Shown here: piece after piece, positions 17,296-26,861 of the stretch | How positions within the stretch are numbered: the stretch's first letter is position 1 | How the letters are laid out: the number at the start of each line of letters is the position of its first letter | Assembly: GCA_019186825.1 (NCBI GenBank) | Contig: JABARP010000010.1 | Location: 297,037-361,036 of the forward strand | Reading direction: 5' to 3' | DNA from: Pyrinomonadaceae bacterium | Lineage (GTDB): Bacteria > Acidobacteriota > Blastocatellia > Pyrinomonadales > Pyrinomonadaceae | Length of the DNA stretch: 64,000 bases | Notes under the pieces: model-generated | Told to the model about the DNA's origin: nothing | Databases searched by the model: none | The model's input: the letters and a program-made list of their open reading frames with translations, nothing else | Made by a program: the position numbers and the translations under genes

Positions 17296-18135
17296 ATGCA
17301 AAGTGCAGAACAGATCAAAGACAGTGTAAGGCAGAAGTACAGCGAGATCGCGTTGCAGGACAAGACCGAGAATCAGTCATCGTGTTGCGGTTCGGGAGGG
17401 TGCTCGACCGAGGTTTACAACATTATGACCGATGAATATGCGAGCGTGGCTGGCTACAATCCCGACGCCGATCTAGGTCTCGGATGCGGGCTGCCGACCG
17501 AGTTTGCAAGGATCAAGAAGGGAGACACCGTCATCGACCTCGGCAGCGGTGCAGGGAACGATTGCTTTGTCGCGCGACACGAAACCGGTGAGGAAGGACG
17601 CGTGATCGGGATCGATTTCACGCCCGCAATGATCGAAAAAGCTCGTGAGAATGCAGAGAAGCTCGGCTACACAAACGTTGAGTTTCATCTAGGCGACATA
17701 GAGCAGATGCCGGTATCCGACGCCACGGCAGATGTGGTCGTCAGCAACTGCGTGCTGAACCTTGTCCCTGACAAACGAGCTGTTTTCAGCGAGATCTTTC
17801 GCGTGCTAAAGCCCGTCGGCGGGCATTTCAGCATCTCGGATATCGTCCTCGTCGGCGAGCTCCCCGAGAAGCTTCGCAACGACGCTGAAATGTACGCAGG
17901 CTGCGTCGCCGGTGCGATCCAACGTGATGAGTATCTCAACGCGATAACGTCGAGCGGTTTTGAGAATCTTGCGATACAAAAAGAGAAGGCGATCACCATC
18001 CCGCGCGACATCCTCGAGCGATATCTAGAAGCTCCTGACGTCGAACGGGTCTTGAGCGGTGCCCTCGGCATTTTCAGCATCACCGTGTACGCCGAAAAAC
18101 CGGCCGCCTGCTGTGCCACCACCTGCTGCAGTTAG
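17296..18135 (+). CDS. arsM: Arsenite methyltransferase
   Basis: A 279-residue SAM methyltransferase 17 nt after arsR. Motif I is TVIDLGSGAGNDCFVA, with VIGIDFTPAMIEKA following. The three conserved As(III)-binding cysteines of ArsM are visible: C64 in GLGCGLP, C152 in SNCVLNL and C203 in AGCVAGA. Extra Cys clusters lie near the N-terminus (SSCCGSGGC) and at the C-terminus (CCATTCC). The enzyme methylates arsenite to volatile or less toxic forms. Expression is presumably switched on with arsR by arsenite. Confidence 0.92.
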   Translation: MQSAEQIKDSVRQKYSEIALQDKTENQSSCCGSGGCSTEVYNIMTDEYASVAGYNPDADLGLGCGLPTEFARIKKGDTVIDLGSGAGNDCFVARHETGEEGRVIGIDFTPAMIEKARENAEKLGYTNVEFHLGDIEQMPVSDATADVVVSNCVLNLVPDKRAVFSEIFRVLKPVGGHFSISDIVLVGELPEKLRNDAEMYAGCVAGAIQRDEYLNAITSSGFENLAIQKEKAITIPRDILERYLEAPDVERVLSGALGIFSITVYAEKPAACCATTCCS

Positions 18136-18169
18136 GTTGTCCACAGGTTTAGTTGTGTAGAAAATCCGC

Positions 18170-18372
18170 CGTTGCAGAAAGCGCTCTTTGAACGAGCCCG
18201 AATCTTTGCGCCCTTTGCGTCTTCTCTTTGTGTTCTTTGCGTTTATCGGTTCGTTTTTGACGCAAAGCCCGCGAAGCGAAGCCCCGCAAAGGCCGCGAAG
18301 ACAGCCAACCGTTGCAGTAGCCCCGCACGGAGTAAGGGCCCTTGGCGAGAACTTTGCATTTTTTGCGTTTAC
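18170..18372. repeat. Dispersed CTTTGCG/CGCAAAG repeat copy
   Basis: This gap between arsM and the next gene holds CCCTTTGCGTCTTCTCTTTG and TTCTTTGCGTTTA, then CGCAAAGCCCGCGAAGCGAA and CGCAAAGGCCGCGAAG. The arms are inverted repeats related to the ends of the 534-1380 units. It also contains the motif GTTGCAGTAGCCCCGCACGG followed by AGTAAGGG (18311-18342). A close copy lies at 19630-19832 in the same orientation. Confidence 0.8.
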
Positions 18373-18378
18373 GACAAT

Positions 18379-19074
18379 TTATTTGGACGGGGTACTTGCC
18401 TTTGCATTGATCCCTCTGATCAAAAGCCAAAGACAGGTGCCGATCTCACCGATCGCAGCGGGTTTTGAAGCGATATCTGCGATCAGGCTGGTGCCGTAAT
18501 TCTCCGACATTGTCTCGCCGACAAAATCCACCAGGTAGCCGATGCACCCTAACATCAGGAACACGCCAAGGACACGCGGCAGAAAGCCGGATCTATAGAC
18601 GAGCCACCCAAATGGAAACAACCACAAGCCCCAAAAAACGTGTAGGATCAGGATGCCACTATCAAAACTGTTCAGTAGCATCGTAGCCTGCGCGGAGTTA
18701 AAACTTTGGAGCTGAGCACCGTCAGTAATAAGTGATAACGCGGTGTATCTGCTCTCGAGATTGAGCATTGAGATCGGCACACTGACAACTGCAAGCAGTA
18801 CCATCAACCTTGCTGCCGTCTCGTTGACCGAGTTCAGCAATCTATAGAGGACGAGGGGTAAGAAGAGAAAGGCAAGGTAGCAGGCCGCGCTGCTGATGAG
18901 GCTTGCCCTATAGAGCGTTGCGGAGGCCGATATCTGTTGGAGCGTTCTCGTCGGATCATTCGGAGCGATGAGTGTTGACGGTACATATGCCAGGCTGAAT
19001 ATACCTGTCAGCACAACGATCAGGTAGATCAGGCCCGCCAACCTTGCGGTCGTTCGATTCACTCCTAGCTTCAT
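18379..19074 (-). CDS. DUF4386 family membrane protein
   Basis: A 231-residue protein with about six hydrophobic helices, starting MKLGVNRTTARLAGLIYLIV and followed by a long luminal-type loop SALIAPNDPTRT-like region. Other helices include LISSAACYLAFLFLPLVLY and ILILHVFWGLWLFPFGWLVY. The pattern fits DUF4386 proteins of unknown function. It overlaps its upstream neighbour by 4 nt, so the two are a coupled pair. The pair is bracketed by two direct copies of the dispersed repeat. Confidence 0.75.
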   Translation of the reverse strand: MKLGVNRTTARLAGLIYLIVVLTGIFSLAYVPSTLIAPNDPTRTLQQISASATLYRASLISSAACYLAFLFLPLVLYRLLNSVNETAARLMVLLAVVSVPISMLNLESRYTALSLITDGAQLQSFNSAQATMLLNSFDSGILILHVFWGLWLFPFGWLVYRSGFLPRVLGVFLMLGCIGYLVDFVGETMSENYGTSLIADIASKPAAIGEIGTCLWLLIRGINAKASTPSK

Positions 19075-19499
19075 TGAGTGTCCACCTCAACCCTTTCCCA
19101 ACGCCATGCGTACCAAACTATCAGAGCGGTCAGAAGGACCTCTACGAAAGCGTAGAAGACGTAAAAACTTCGCCATTCGGAGATCGAATTTACGCCGACC
19201 CAAGCGACGAAGAGCGTAAAGAAAGAGCCGAAGAAGATATTCAATATTCGGCTAAGAAAAGGCTTCAGGAGAACGGACAAACAAATCATCAATGCCGGGA
19301 TCATTAACAATATTCCGGCGAAAAAGAGTTTTGCCGGAGTGTCCAGCATCGACGAACCGTTTATCAACTCCTCCACCTTGCGGGGAACATAGAGTTCAAA
19401 ATAGTCTCCGTACACATAGCAAAACATTAGCGAAGCCCATAGTGCAGACAGCTTGAGCTTTACGTTCACCTTAACGTCCTGTAAGTCGCCCTTCTTCAT
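19071..19499 (-). CDS. Small four-helix membrane protein, DUF6326-like
   Basis: 142 residues opening MKKGDLQDVKVNVKLKLSAL, followed by WASLMFCYVYGDYFELY and about four hydrophobic helices. This N-terminal pattern is characteristic of the DUF6326 family, of unknown function. Its stop overlaps the start of the DUF4386 gene (ATGA-type). The two are probably made together. No enzymatic motif is visible. Confidence 0.7.
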   Translation of the reverse strand: MKKGDLQDVKVNVKLKLSALWASLMFCYVYGDYFELYVPRKVEELINGSSMLDTPAKLFFAGILLMIPALMICLSVLLKPFLSRILNIFFGSFFTLFVAWVGVNSISEWRSFYVFYAFVEVLLTALIVWYAWRWERVEVDTQ

Positions 19500-19629
19500 T
19501 GAACCGGGGTCTCCTTTTTAGATGTTCTTGCTGATCTCTTCCAGATCGGACAAAGTGTGATACGACGAAAGTGGGCGAATCGTTCTATGAAACGCCAAAG
19601 GCAGAACACGCAAGCGCTTGTAGAAGCCT

Positions 19630-19832
19630 ACCGTTGCAGAGGCCCGCACGGAGTAAGGACCGCTGAACGAAGCCCGAACCTTTGCGCCCCTCGCGTCTTC
19701 TCTTTGTGGTCTTTGCGTTAAACGCACCGCATCTAAGGCAAAGGCCGCAAAGCGAAACCCCGCAAAGGCCGCGAACACAGGCGACCATTGAAGAAACCGC
19801 CGCTGCAGAAGCCCGCACGTAGTAAGGGCTCA
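19630..19832. repeat. Second copy of the dispersed CTTTGCG/CGCAAAG repeat
   Basis: Same modules and orientation as 18170-18372: GTTGCAGAGGCCCGCACGGA, then AGCCCGAACCTTTGCGCCCC, TCGCGTCTTCTCTTTGTGGT, CTTTGCGTT, and then GGCAAAGGCCGCAAAGCGAA and CCGCAAAGGCCGCGAA. It ends with a second GCAGAAGCCCGCACGTAGTA motif. Together with the first copy it brackets the DUF4386/DUF6326 pair. Confidence 0.8.
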
Positions 19833-19880
19833 TCTCTTCGGCGTGATGCATCAGGACGCCACATTTGTCGTTCTAGATAG

Positions 19881-20076
19881 CCACGCCGTTTACGGCGTGG
19901 TAAGCGAGCCAAAGTAAATCCCAAGGGCGTTTACGCCCTTCCGCGCACGAAAGCCCGTAGACGGGCTCGGAACCGTCTCCCACCGGCACCACGCCATAAA
20001 TGGCGTGGTTGTGCGAAGCCTGGGCCCGGTATCGCGGCTAAAGGACAACTGCAGCCTAGTGGGACCGTTGCGTCCC
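19881..20076. repeat. Array of five short perfect hairpins
   Basis: Within 200 bp lie CCACGCCG-TTTA-CGGCGTGG (19881-19900), AAGGGCG-TTTA-CGCCCTT (19923-19940), AGCCCG-TAGA-CGGGCT (19952-19967), CCACGCCA-TAAA-TGGCGTGG (19989-20008) and GGGAC-CGTTGC-GTCCC (20061-20076). Four share a T-start, A-end tetraloop. No gene is credible in 19500-20122. None of the hairpins has a T-tract, so they do not look like terminators. Confidence 0.85.
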
Positions 20077-20122
20077 TTGTCAGGGCAAGAGCTCTACAGA
20101 TCAGTAGCAGATCATGCGAGCG

Positions 20123-20674
20123 TTAATGGTTCGTCAGGACGACTTTTCGGAGAAAGATGACGATGAGGAACCAGAATATGCCCAAAAAGGTCCAGATCTT
20201 GTGTTTGGAAAACATCGGCGTATCGTCGACATAATTTTTCGGATCCGGTAAGGCGATGAATTTCAGCCTATTCCAATCCCAAAGTAATAAATATACGTTT
20301 CCGCACATCATCAGGAAAGTTATCAGAAGGATATTTGGGGAGTTGAAGGAGATCGTTATTACAAAAATATTTAAGATCAGCGGCAAGAATGCGACCGCAC
20401 CGGCGGTGCTAAAAGTCTGGGACATCAATAACGCCCCAACTATCAGTTGTGCCCATCCGATAAAGCTCCAATAGTAAGGAGTCTGGTACATCGTTTCAAA
20501 GAAGTGCTCAAGCGAGTTGATGGGCGCGTTGGCGGCAGACTCCGGCGTAAACCTTATCCCCTGGATCTTGAAAATACTCGCAAAAACAAAAGCCGCCCCT
20601 AACAAATATCGGAGCGAGATCGTGAATAGCTGCAATACCAGGCTTTGCTTGAGTCTTGAGATCAGCCTTTCCAT
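20123..20674 (-). CDS. Putative DoxX-like membrane protein
   Basis: 183 residues with about four hydrophobic helices. RYLLGAAFVFASIFKIQGIRF near the start resembles the first helix of DoxX-type proteins. FIGWAQLIVGALLMSQTFSTAG resembles the second, and a basic C-terminal helix ends the protein. DoxX-related proteins are integral membrane proteins linked to quinone or redox functions, but no catalytic motif is visible. It stands alone between hairpin-rich regions. Confidence 0.6.
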   Translation of the reverse strand: MERLISRLKQSLVLQLFTISLRYLLGAAFVFASIFKIQGIRFTPESAANAPINSLEHFFETMYQTPYYWSFIGWAQLIVGALLMSQTFSTAGAVAFLPLILNIFVITISFNSPNILLITFLMMCGNVYLLLWDWNRLKFIALPDPKNYVDDTPMFSKHKIWTFLGIFWFLIVIFLRKVVLTNH

Positions 20675-20675
20675 A

Positions 20676-20693
20676 TTAGAATGTCGCTTCTAA
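20676..20693 (-). promoter_or_regulatory. Short inverted repeat just upstream of the DoxX-like gene
   Basis: TTAGAA (20676-20681) and TTCTAA (20688-20693) are exact inverted repeats separated by 6 nt, ending 2 nt before the ATG at 20674. The position suits an operator or a small 5' hairpin. The arms are only 6 bp, so chance is possible. Between here and about 21020 I see no gene or clear structure. Confidence 0.35.
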
Positions 20694-21023
20694 GATGCAC
20701 CTCAGCTTGGTGAATAGGGGAAGTAAAAGCGATAAACTCGCGCTTTTTGCTTGTGCATTACGAGGAAGGAAAAATAAAGTTCCGCCGAAAAGAAAGACGA
20801 GGCCGAAACCTCGTCCGATCAGCAGTCTTGCTGGAGGAACGTGCATATTTTCCCATTTTACGATCTACGCGGAACTCTCAGTAAGATCGAATCTCTGTGG
20901 TTCATACAGTTTCAAATATTGCCTATTGCTGCTCCTTCATTCCACCAGACGAATTATCTTGATGGATCCTCTCTACCTTTTTCGACAAATCCCTTCGCTC
21001 GGGTAGCGAGTGGAAGCGTGTAG

Positions 21024-21194
21024 CCACAAGCGAAAGCCTGTGGACGAGTTGCCAAAACCCGCGAGCCCGCATAGGCGGGCGACAGATTTGAGGTTATTAG
21101 AATATTTCTGTTGTTATCTACGATAGCTTTTGTGTCTGAATCCTTAGCCCATAGCTGACGCTATGGGCTACATGCTATCGCCATCTCCGATGGC
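21024..21194. repeat. Cluster of hairpins downstream of thiC
   Basis: Four stem-loops: CCACA/TGTGG with a GAAA-capped inner stem (21024-21043); GCCCGC-ATAG-GCGGGC (21065-21080); TAGCCCATAG with CTATGGGCTA around CTGACG (21145-21170); GCCATC-TCC-GATGGC (21180-21194). The last two lie just after the thiC stop and may terminate or protect its message, but no T-tract follows in the minus direction. The design resembles the 19881-20076 array. Confidence 0.75.
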
Positions 21195-21207
21195 TCTATA
21201 CTCGGTA

Positions 21208-23258
<2,051 letters not shown>

Positions 23259-23280
23259 GAAAACTTTTGGTGCATAGGTG

Positions 23281-23286
23281 ATTCTA
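23281..23286 (-). promoter_or_regulatory. Possible -10 box for thiC
   Basis: The minus strand reads TAGAAT here, about 20 nt before the riboswitch, a reasonable -10 hexamer. No convincing -35 is visible 17 nt upstream. Low confidence. Confidence 0.3.
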
Positions 23287-23315
23287 CAAGAAATTGTGGC
23301 TTTAATTAAGGCCGG

Positions 23316-24638
23316 TCAGTTTCCATTTAGATAACGAAGGGCAGCCTCGAGATCGGCGTCTCGTCCGGGGATCACTTTCACGCGTATATCCGGCTCAATA
23401 CCAACGGCCTCCGGACGAAAGCCTTTCGGTGTACAAAAATCCGCCTCCGGCAATTTCAACGTCCATCCGCCGATGATCTCAAAATCCCTTGATGAAAGCA
23501 GTGCACCTTCCGTCCTCCGGCCGATGAGTTTGGCAGCCCCAGTTTCCTTGATCGCACTTATGAAACCTTCGCTTGCACTTGCTGAGTTGCCATCCGTCAG
23601 GACGACGATCCTTCCGGAATACGGCTTTGCAACTCTCCCCCCGGTCACAAGCATTACTGCCCCACGTTGACGAAGGGCGGCAAGAAAACCTTCGACGTTG
23701 TAGCCGGAATATTTTGGCAACGTATCCGGATCAAGTTTTTCGATGCTATTGACCTTGTATCGATCGAGCCCTGCGCGGGTCGCAAGGATGCCCAGCTCTT
23801 GCGATCGGTGAAAGATATGATCACCCAGCCGCATTGCAATGCTGAGCGTTCCACCTTCGTTTCCGCGCAGATCTATCACAAGCGATGGGAGGTCGCCGAT
23901 CGCTGCAAAAGCCTTATCGATATCGTTGACATATTCTTCGCCCTCGGCGAAGCTGCTGATCTTGAGATAGCCGGTATTTGAATTCAGCTGTTTCCATTCG
24001 ACGACCTTCCTGCCTTCGGTCGTTGATCGAGCGATATTCTGTACGGGCTTGACTTCGGAAAATATGCCTCGTTCGGTTGTGTAGAAGCCGACGTGCGAGC
24101 TCCGTAGCTTATCGAGCATTTCGTTGATGATCAGATAGAACTCACCATCATTCTTTGCAAGACCAACTCGCTTTTGGTACGGTTCTTTCAAGGCTCTCCA
24201 GTCGATACCGTTAAAGAGCGGGCTGTAGAAGTGCGAGTTTGTTGTTTCCCAGATCTCGTCGAAGGCCTTCAGCCGCGTCGCCGCGGGTTGAAACTCTCCA
24301 ATAGCCTTTCCCGAGTCCGCTGCCGTTCGCCACGTTCCACTCATCGTGAAGCCGATGATCTTGAGGTTGATCGTTACAGGTTCGGAGCGAAATTCGCCCC
24401 TGATGGAAACTGTTTTTCCACGCATTTGCGTGCTTGACACCTTAAGCCCGCCTCTCAACACTGTGGTGGATATCTTGCCGCTGTCGACACGAAGATCGAG
24501 CGGATATATGTAATTTCCCTCAGAAGTTTCGAGAACGACAGACCATCTGCCTTCAGCCGGCGTGGTCGAGAACCCCGTCACACTGAACATACAGAAAAGT
24601 AGGACCAATAGGGTCAAACGCCCTCTTGTTATTGTCAT
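23316..24638 (-). CDS. S41 family (C-terminal processing) peptidase, exported
   Basis: 440 residues with an N-terminal signal (RLTLLVLLFCMFSVTGFS). The tail-specific protease core lies in the C-terminal half: LPSLVIDLRGNEGGTLSIAM, RIVVLTDGNSASASEGFISA (nucleophile Ser in the SASAS segment) and GRRTEGALLSS. No PDZ domain is obvious between the N-terminal region and the core. It is probably a periplasmic serine protease. It is monocistronic, and its substrate is unknown. Confidence 0.85.
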   Translation of the reverse strand: MTITRGRLTLLVLLFCMFSVTGFSTTPAEGRWSVVLETSEGNYIYPLDLRVDSGKISTTVLRGGLKVSSTQMRGKTVSIRGEFRSEPVTINLKIIGFTMSGTWRTAADSGKAIGEFQPAATRLKAFDEIWETTNSHFYSPLFNGIDWRALKEPYQKRVGLAKNDGEFYLIINEMLDKLRSSHVGFYTTERGIFSEVKPVQNIARSTTEGRKVVEWKQLNSNTGYLKISSFAEGEEYVNDIDKAFAAIGDLPSLVIDLRGNEGGTLSIAMRLGDHIFHRSQELGILATRAGLDRYKVNSIEKLDPDTLPKYSGYNVEGFLAALRQRGAVMLVTGGRVAKPYSGRIVVLTDGNSASASEGFISAIKETGAAKLIGRRTEGALLSSRDFEIIGGWTLKLPEADFCTPKGFRPEAVGIEPDIRVKVIPGRDADLEAALRYLNGN

Positions 24639-24781
24639 AGTTGATCTAGTATCTGGATATTTTGCAGCCTATCAGCTGTACAGAAAGGTAATACTTGGTT
24701 CTCTTTTCGGAAGTTCAAAAAAAATCTCAATGTATTGCGAACGACTAACAACCTTTTTGCGATTCGGATATACTAAGTTTT

Positions 24782-24804
24782 GGTGTTAATATTTGTTTAA
24801 CACC
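24782..24804 (+). promoter_or_regulatory. Inverted repeat upstream of a small secreted protein gene
   Basis: GGTGTTAA (24782-24789) and TTAACACC (24797-24804) form a perfect 8-bp inverted repeat with a 7-nt spacer, 20 nt before the start codon. A TATACT hexamer at 24769-24774 could be the -10 box, placing the repeat at the start of the message or at an operator. Confidence 0.5.
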
Positions 24805-24823
24805 CTTTCGGCGCTCGAAGGTC

Positions 24824-25342
24824 ATGAAGAAGCTTGTTTTAGCGATCATTGCAGTCTGCTGTGCACAGCTCGCCTACACCGCGTATAACGCGACAGAGGC
24901 GGGGCGGCAGGAGTTTGCTCGGATCGTAAATGCGCCGATCGTGGCCCCGTTCTTTGCTGGCACGAAGGTTGCGGAGCTCGATCCGACGGCAGATGTGGCT
25001 GTCGATCTTGATCGGTACGCGGCTGGTTCGGATGCCGATACGCCGCGGCCGAGGCGGACGGTTCCGCGTCGAAAGTTTCGAAAGAATCAATTTGTGAGCT
25101 ATGACCGCACATTTGAGACGACGAGCATCGTGGTCCCAAAGGGCGAGAAATATGAGTTCAAGCAGCCGGCAGCCGAAGAATCCAACGTCGCGGCCTTTAC
25201 CGCGACGAAGCCGAAACGGACCGTCGTCTCGGCCGTCGAGCCTGAAAAACGCCGTGGGAAGCGTTCCATCCTCGACAAGACCGGCTCCGTCATAAAGAAG
25301 CCGTTCAAATGGCTAAAGGATCTCTTCGCTAAGAATGACTAG
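24824..25342 (+). CDS. Hypothetical secreted basic protein
   Basis: 172 residues. The N-terminus MKKLVLAIIAVCCAQLAYTAY is a signal peptide or single membrane anchor. The rest is hydrophilic with basic clusters (RPRRTVPRRKFRKN, KRRGKRSILDKTG) and ends in a lysine-rich helix PFKWLKDLFAKND. No known domain recognised. It is a single-gene unit with its own inverted repeat upstream and a terminator downstream, so it is probably really expressed. Confidence 0.7.
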   Translation: MKKLVLAIIAVCCAQLAYTAYNATEAGRQEFARIVNAPIVAPFFAGTKVAELDPTADVAVDLDRYAAGSDADTPRPRRTVPRRKFRKNQFVSYDRTFETTSIVVPKGEKYEFKQPAAEESNVAAFTATKPKRTVVSAVEPEKRRGKRSILDKTGSVIKKPFKWLKDLFAKND

Positions 25343-25382
25343 GTCGGCCGCCTCCACCGGTCGAGCGCGGCTTTTGCCGAAA

Positions 25383-25427
25383 AAAAGAGCTGTCCGACGC
25401 GCAATGCGTCGAACAGCTTTTCCTTTT
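25383..25427. terminator. Bidirectional rho-independent terminator
   Basis: AGCTGT and CGACGC (25388-25400) pair with GCGTCG and ACAGCT (25406-25418) around GCAAT, with one mismatch. TTTTCCTTTT follows on the plus strand and a long T-run on the minus strand. It serves the small protein gene to its left and the minus-strand tRNA to its right. Confidence 0.85.
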
Positions 25428-25437
25428 AGATCGTAAG

Positions 25438-25514
25438 TGGTGGCGGGGGGGAGACTTGAACTCCCGACCTCAGGGTTATGAATCCTGTGCTCTAACCAGC
25501 TGAGCTACCCAGCC
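25438..25514 (-). tRNA. tRNA with CAU anticodon (Met, probably elongator)
   Basis: A 77-nt minus-strand cloverleaf with encoded CCA. The arms are acceptor GGCTGGG, D-stem GCTC/GAGC, anticodon loop TTCATAA, and T-arm GGGAG-TTCAAGT-CTCCC. The CAU anticodon means Met or, if lysidine-modified, Ile2. It lacks the GGG/CCC anticodon stem of initiator tRNA. Two stem mismatches are visible: U4 against C69 in the acceptor and A31 against C39 in the anticodon stem. Confidence 0.88.
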
Positions 25515-25701
25515 ACGAACACTCGATTATAAAAGAGCATAAAAAAAAAGCAAACGCAAAATACGTTGGCTTAAGGACGCCCCCTGCAGGATGCGAACGG
25601 CGGGCGGGCACGCACTAACAGAGAATTTGGCGTATATTAGTAGTATTCGACAGATCTTCGGCGTTCCTCAGCGGCAGGGAACGCACTTCGGCGGTGGGTT
25701 T

Positions 25702-26628
25702 ATGAGGTTTGGCAGTATCATCACAGGCGCACTCCTGGTCCTCGCATTGAATATCGGCGTGGCGGCTCAGGCACGCTCGATCACGATCAAGACCGAGGCA
25801 AATGCTCAGGTTTTCATTGACGGTGTGTCCTACGGCCGCACCGGCGAGGACGGGACGCTCAAGATCCGGAAGCTGTCCGCTGAGACGCACACGCTAAAAC
25901 TCCGGTGCGACGGTTTTAAGGAGAAGGTTCAGCGCCTGCCACCAACCGCAAAGGGTGAGGTCACCGTACCGCTCGTTATCACCAAGGATAAAGCCGAACT
26001 GAAGTTCCAGGAGGCCGGACGACTCGCACAGATCGACCGTGAAAAGGCGATCGCCGCATATGCAGAAGCGATCAAGCTCCGAGCCGGTTTCGTTGATGCG
26101 TATATCGAAATGGCGAGGCTCCAGAACGACAATGCGGACGTTCTGGCTGCCCAAAAGACGATTGCGGCGGTGAGACGCCTGCGTCCAGGTATTGCCGAGG
26201 TTTCTGCGGTCGAGGCGCGCATTCTAAAGGACGGTGGCTACCCCGAAAAGGCGATAGCGGCCTTCAAAAGAGCGATAGCTGAAGGCAAAGGCTTTCAACC
26301 CGAAGCCTATACTGGCCTCGGCCTACTCTATAAGGAAAAGGCCGAGACAGCCGGCAGCGAGGGAGACTTGGACGCCGAAAAGGCGAATTACGACGAATCC
26401 GCGAAGTATTTAAAGGTCGCTTTGAAGCAGCTAGGCAGCGCACCGGATGCTATCGTCCTCTATCAGCTTTTGGGCCTTGTCTATGAAAGAAGGCACGAAT
26501 ATCCGCAGGCGATCGCTCTTTATAAGGAGTTCCTCGATATTTTCCCCGATACACCTGAGGCCACGTCGGTCCGCTCATTTATCGTTCAGCTCGAAAAACA
26601 GATCGCCGAGACACCCAAAGCCCAGTAA
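25702..26628 (+). CDS. PEGA-domain plus TPR exported protein
   Basis: 308 residues from the ATG at 25702, which begins a clean signal peptide (MRFGSIITGALLVLALNIGV-AAQA). A PEGA-like surface domain follows (ITIKTEANAQVFIDGVSYGR to HTLKLRCDGFKEKV), then TPR-like helices such as REKAIAAYAEAIKLRAGFVDAYIEMARLQ and YPEKAIAAFKRAIAEGKGF. The frame is open 37 codons further upstream, but that stretch lacks a signal. It is probably an envelope scaffold or assembly protein. No operon partner is evident. Confidence 0.8.
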   Translation: MRFGSIITGALLVLALNIGVAAQARSITIKTEANAQVFIDGVSYGRTGEDGTLKIRKLSAETHTLKLRCDGFKEKVQRLPPTAKGEVTVPLVITKDKAELKFQEAGRLAQIDREKAIAAYAEAIKLRAGFVDAYIEMARLQNDNADVLAAQKTIAAVRRLRPGIAEVSAVEARILKDGGYPEKAIAAFKRAIAEGKGFQPEAYTGLGLLYKEKAETAGSEGDLDAEKANYDESAKYLKVALKQLGSAPDAIVLYQLLGLVYERRHEYPQAIALYKEFLDIFPDTPEATSVRSFIVQLEKQIAETPKAQ

Positions 26629-26706
26629 TTTTACTCAGTTCGCTCATTTTGACCGATTCGGCTCAGAATTTTTCGGTCAACCTGCCATACAAACCTCGAA
26701 ATTTTG

Positions 26707-26735
26707 TTGACACAAAAGTGTTCAACCGTTACTAT
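26707..26735 (+). promoter_or_regulatory. Strong sigma-70-like promoter of the pilus operon
   Basis: TTGACA (26707-26712), a 17-nt spacer and TACTAT (26730-26735), close to the consensus, stand about 127 nt before pilB. The long leader that would follow contains two hairpin-forming segments. Confidence 0.75.
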
Positions 26736-26742
26736 TAGGTAT

Positions 26743-26763
26743 CAACGATGTTTGGCATCGTTG
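26743..26763 (+). promoter_or_regulatory. Hairpin at the predicted 5' end of the pilB message
   Basis: CAACGATG-TTTGG-CATCGTTG is a perfect 8-bp stem with a 5-nt loop, starting about one base after the expected transcription start. It could stabilise the transcript or be an operator. A diverged copy of the GCAGAAGCCCGCACG motif lies further down the leader (26818-26845). Confidence 0.6.
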
Positions 26764-26861
26764 TTCTGACGACTCACTTCTCAAAATACATGTCCGCTTA
26801 GACAAGCGAGAATTCCGCCAGGAAGCCCGCCCGAAATAAGGGACCTTTAACCCACTCATAA

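Noticed and set aside
19881-20076. Rho-independent terminators
   Set aside because: Stems are good but no T-tracts follow and five lie in a row far from gene ends.
20695-21006. A 103-codon plus-strand frame between the DoxX-like gene and thiC
   Set aside because: Cys- and Ser-rich without a fold, no ribosome site, and reads into the hairpin cluster.
25438-25514. Initiator tRNA-fMet
   Set aside because: The anticodon stem lacks the GGG/CCC pairs of initiators, and G1-C72 is paired.
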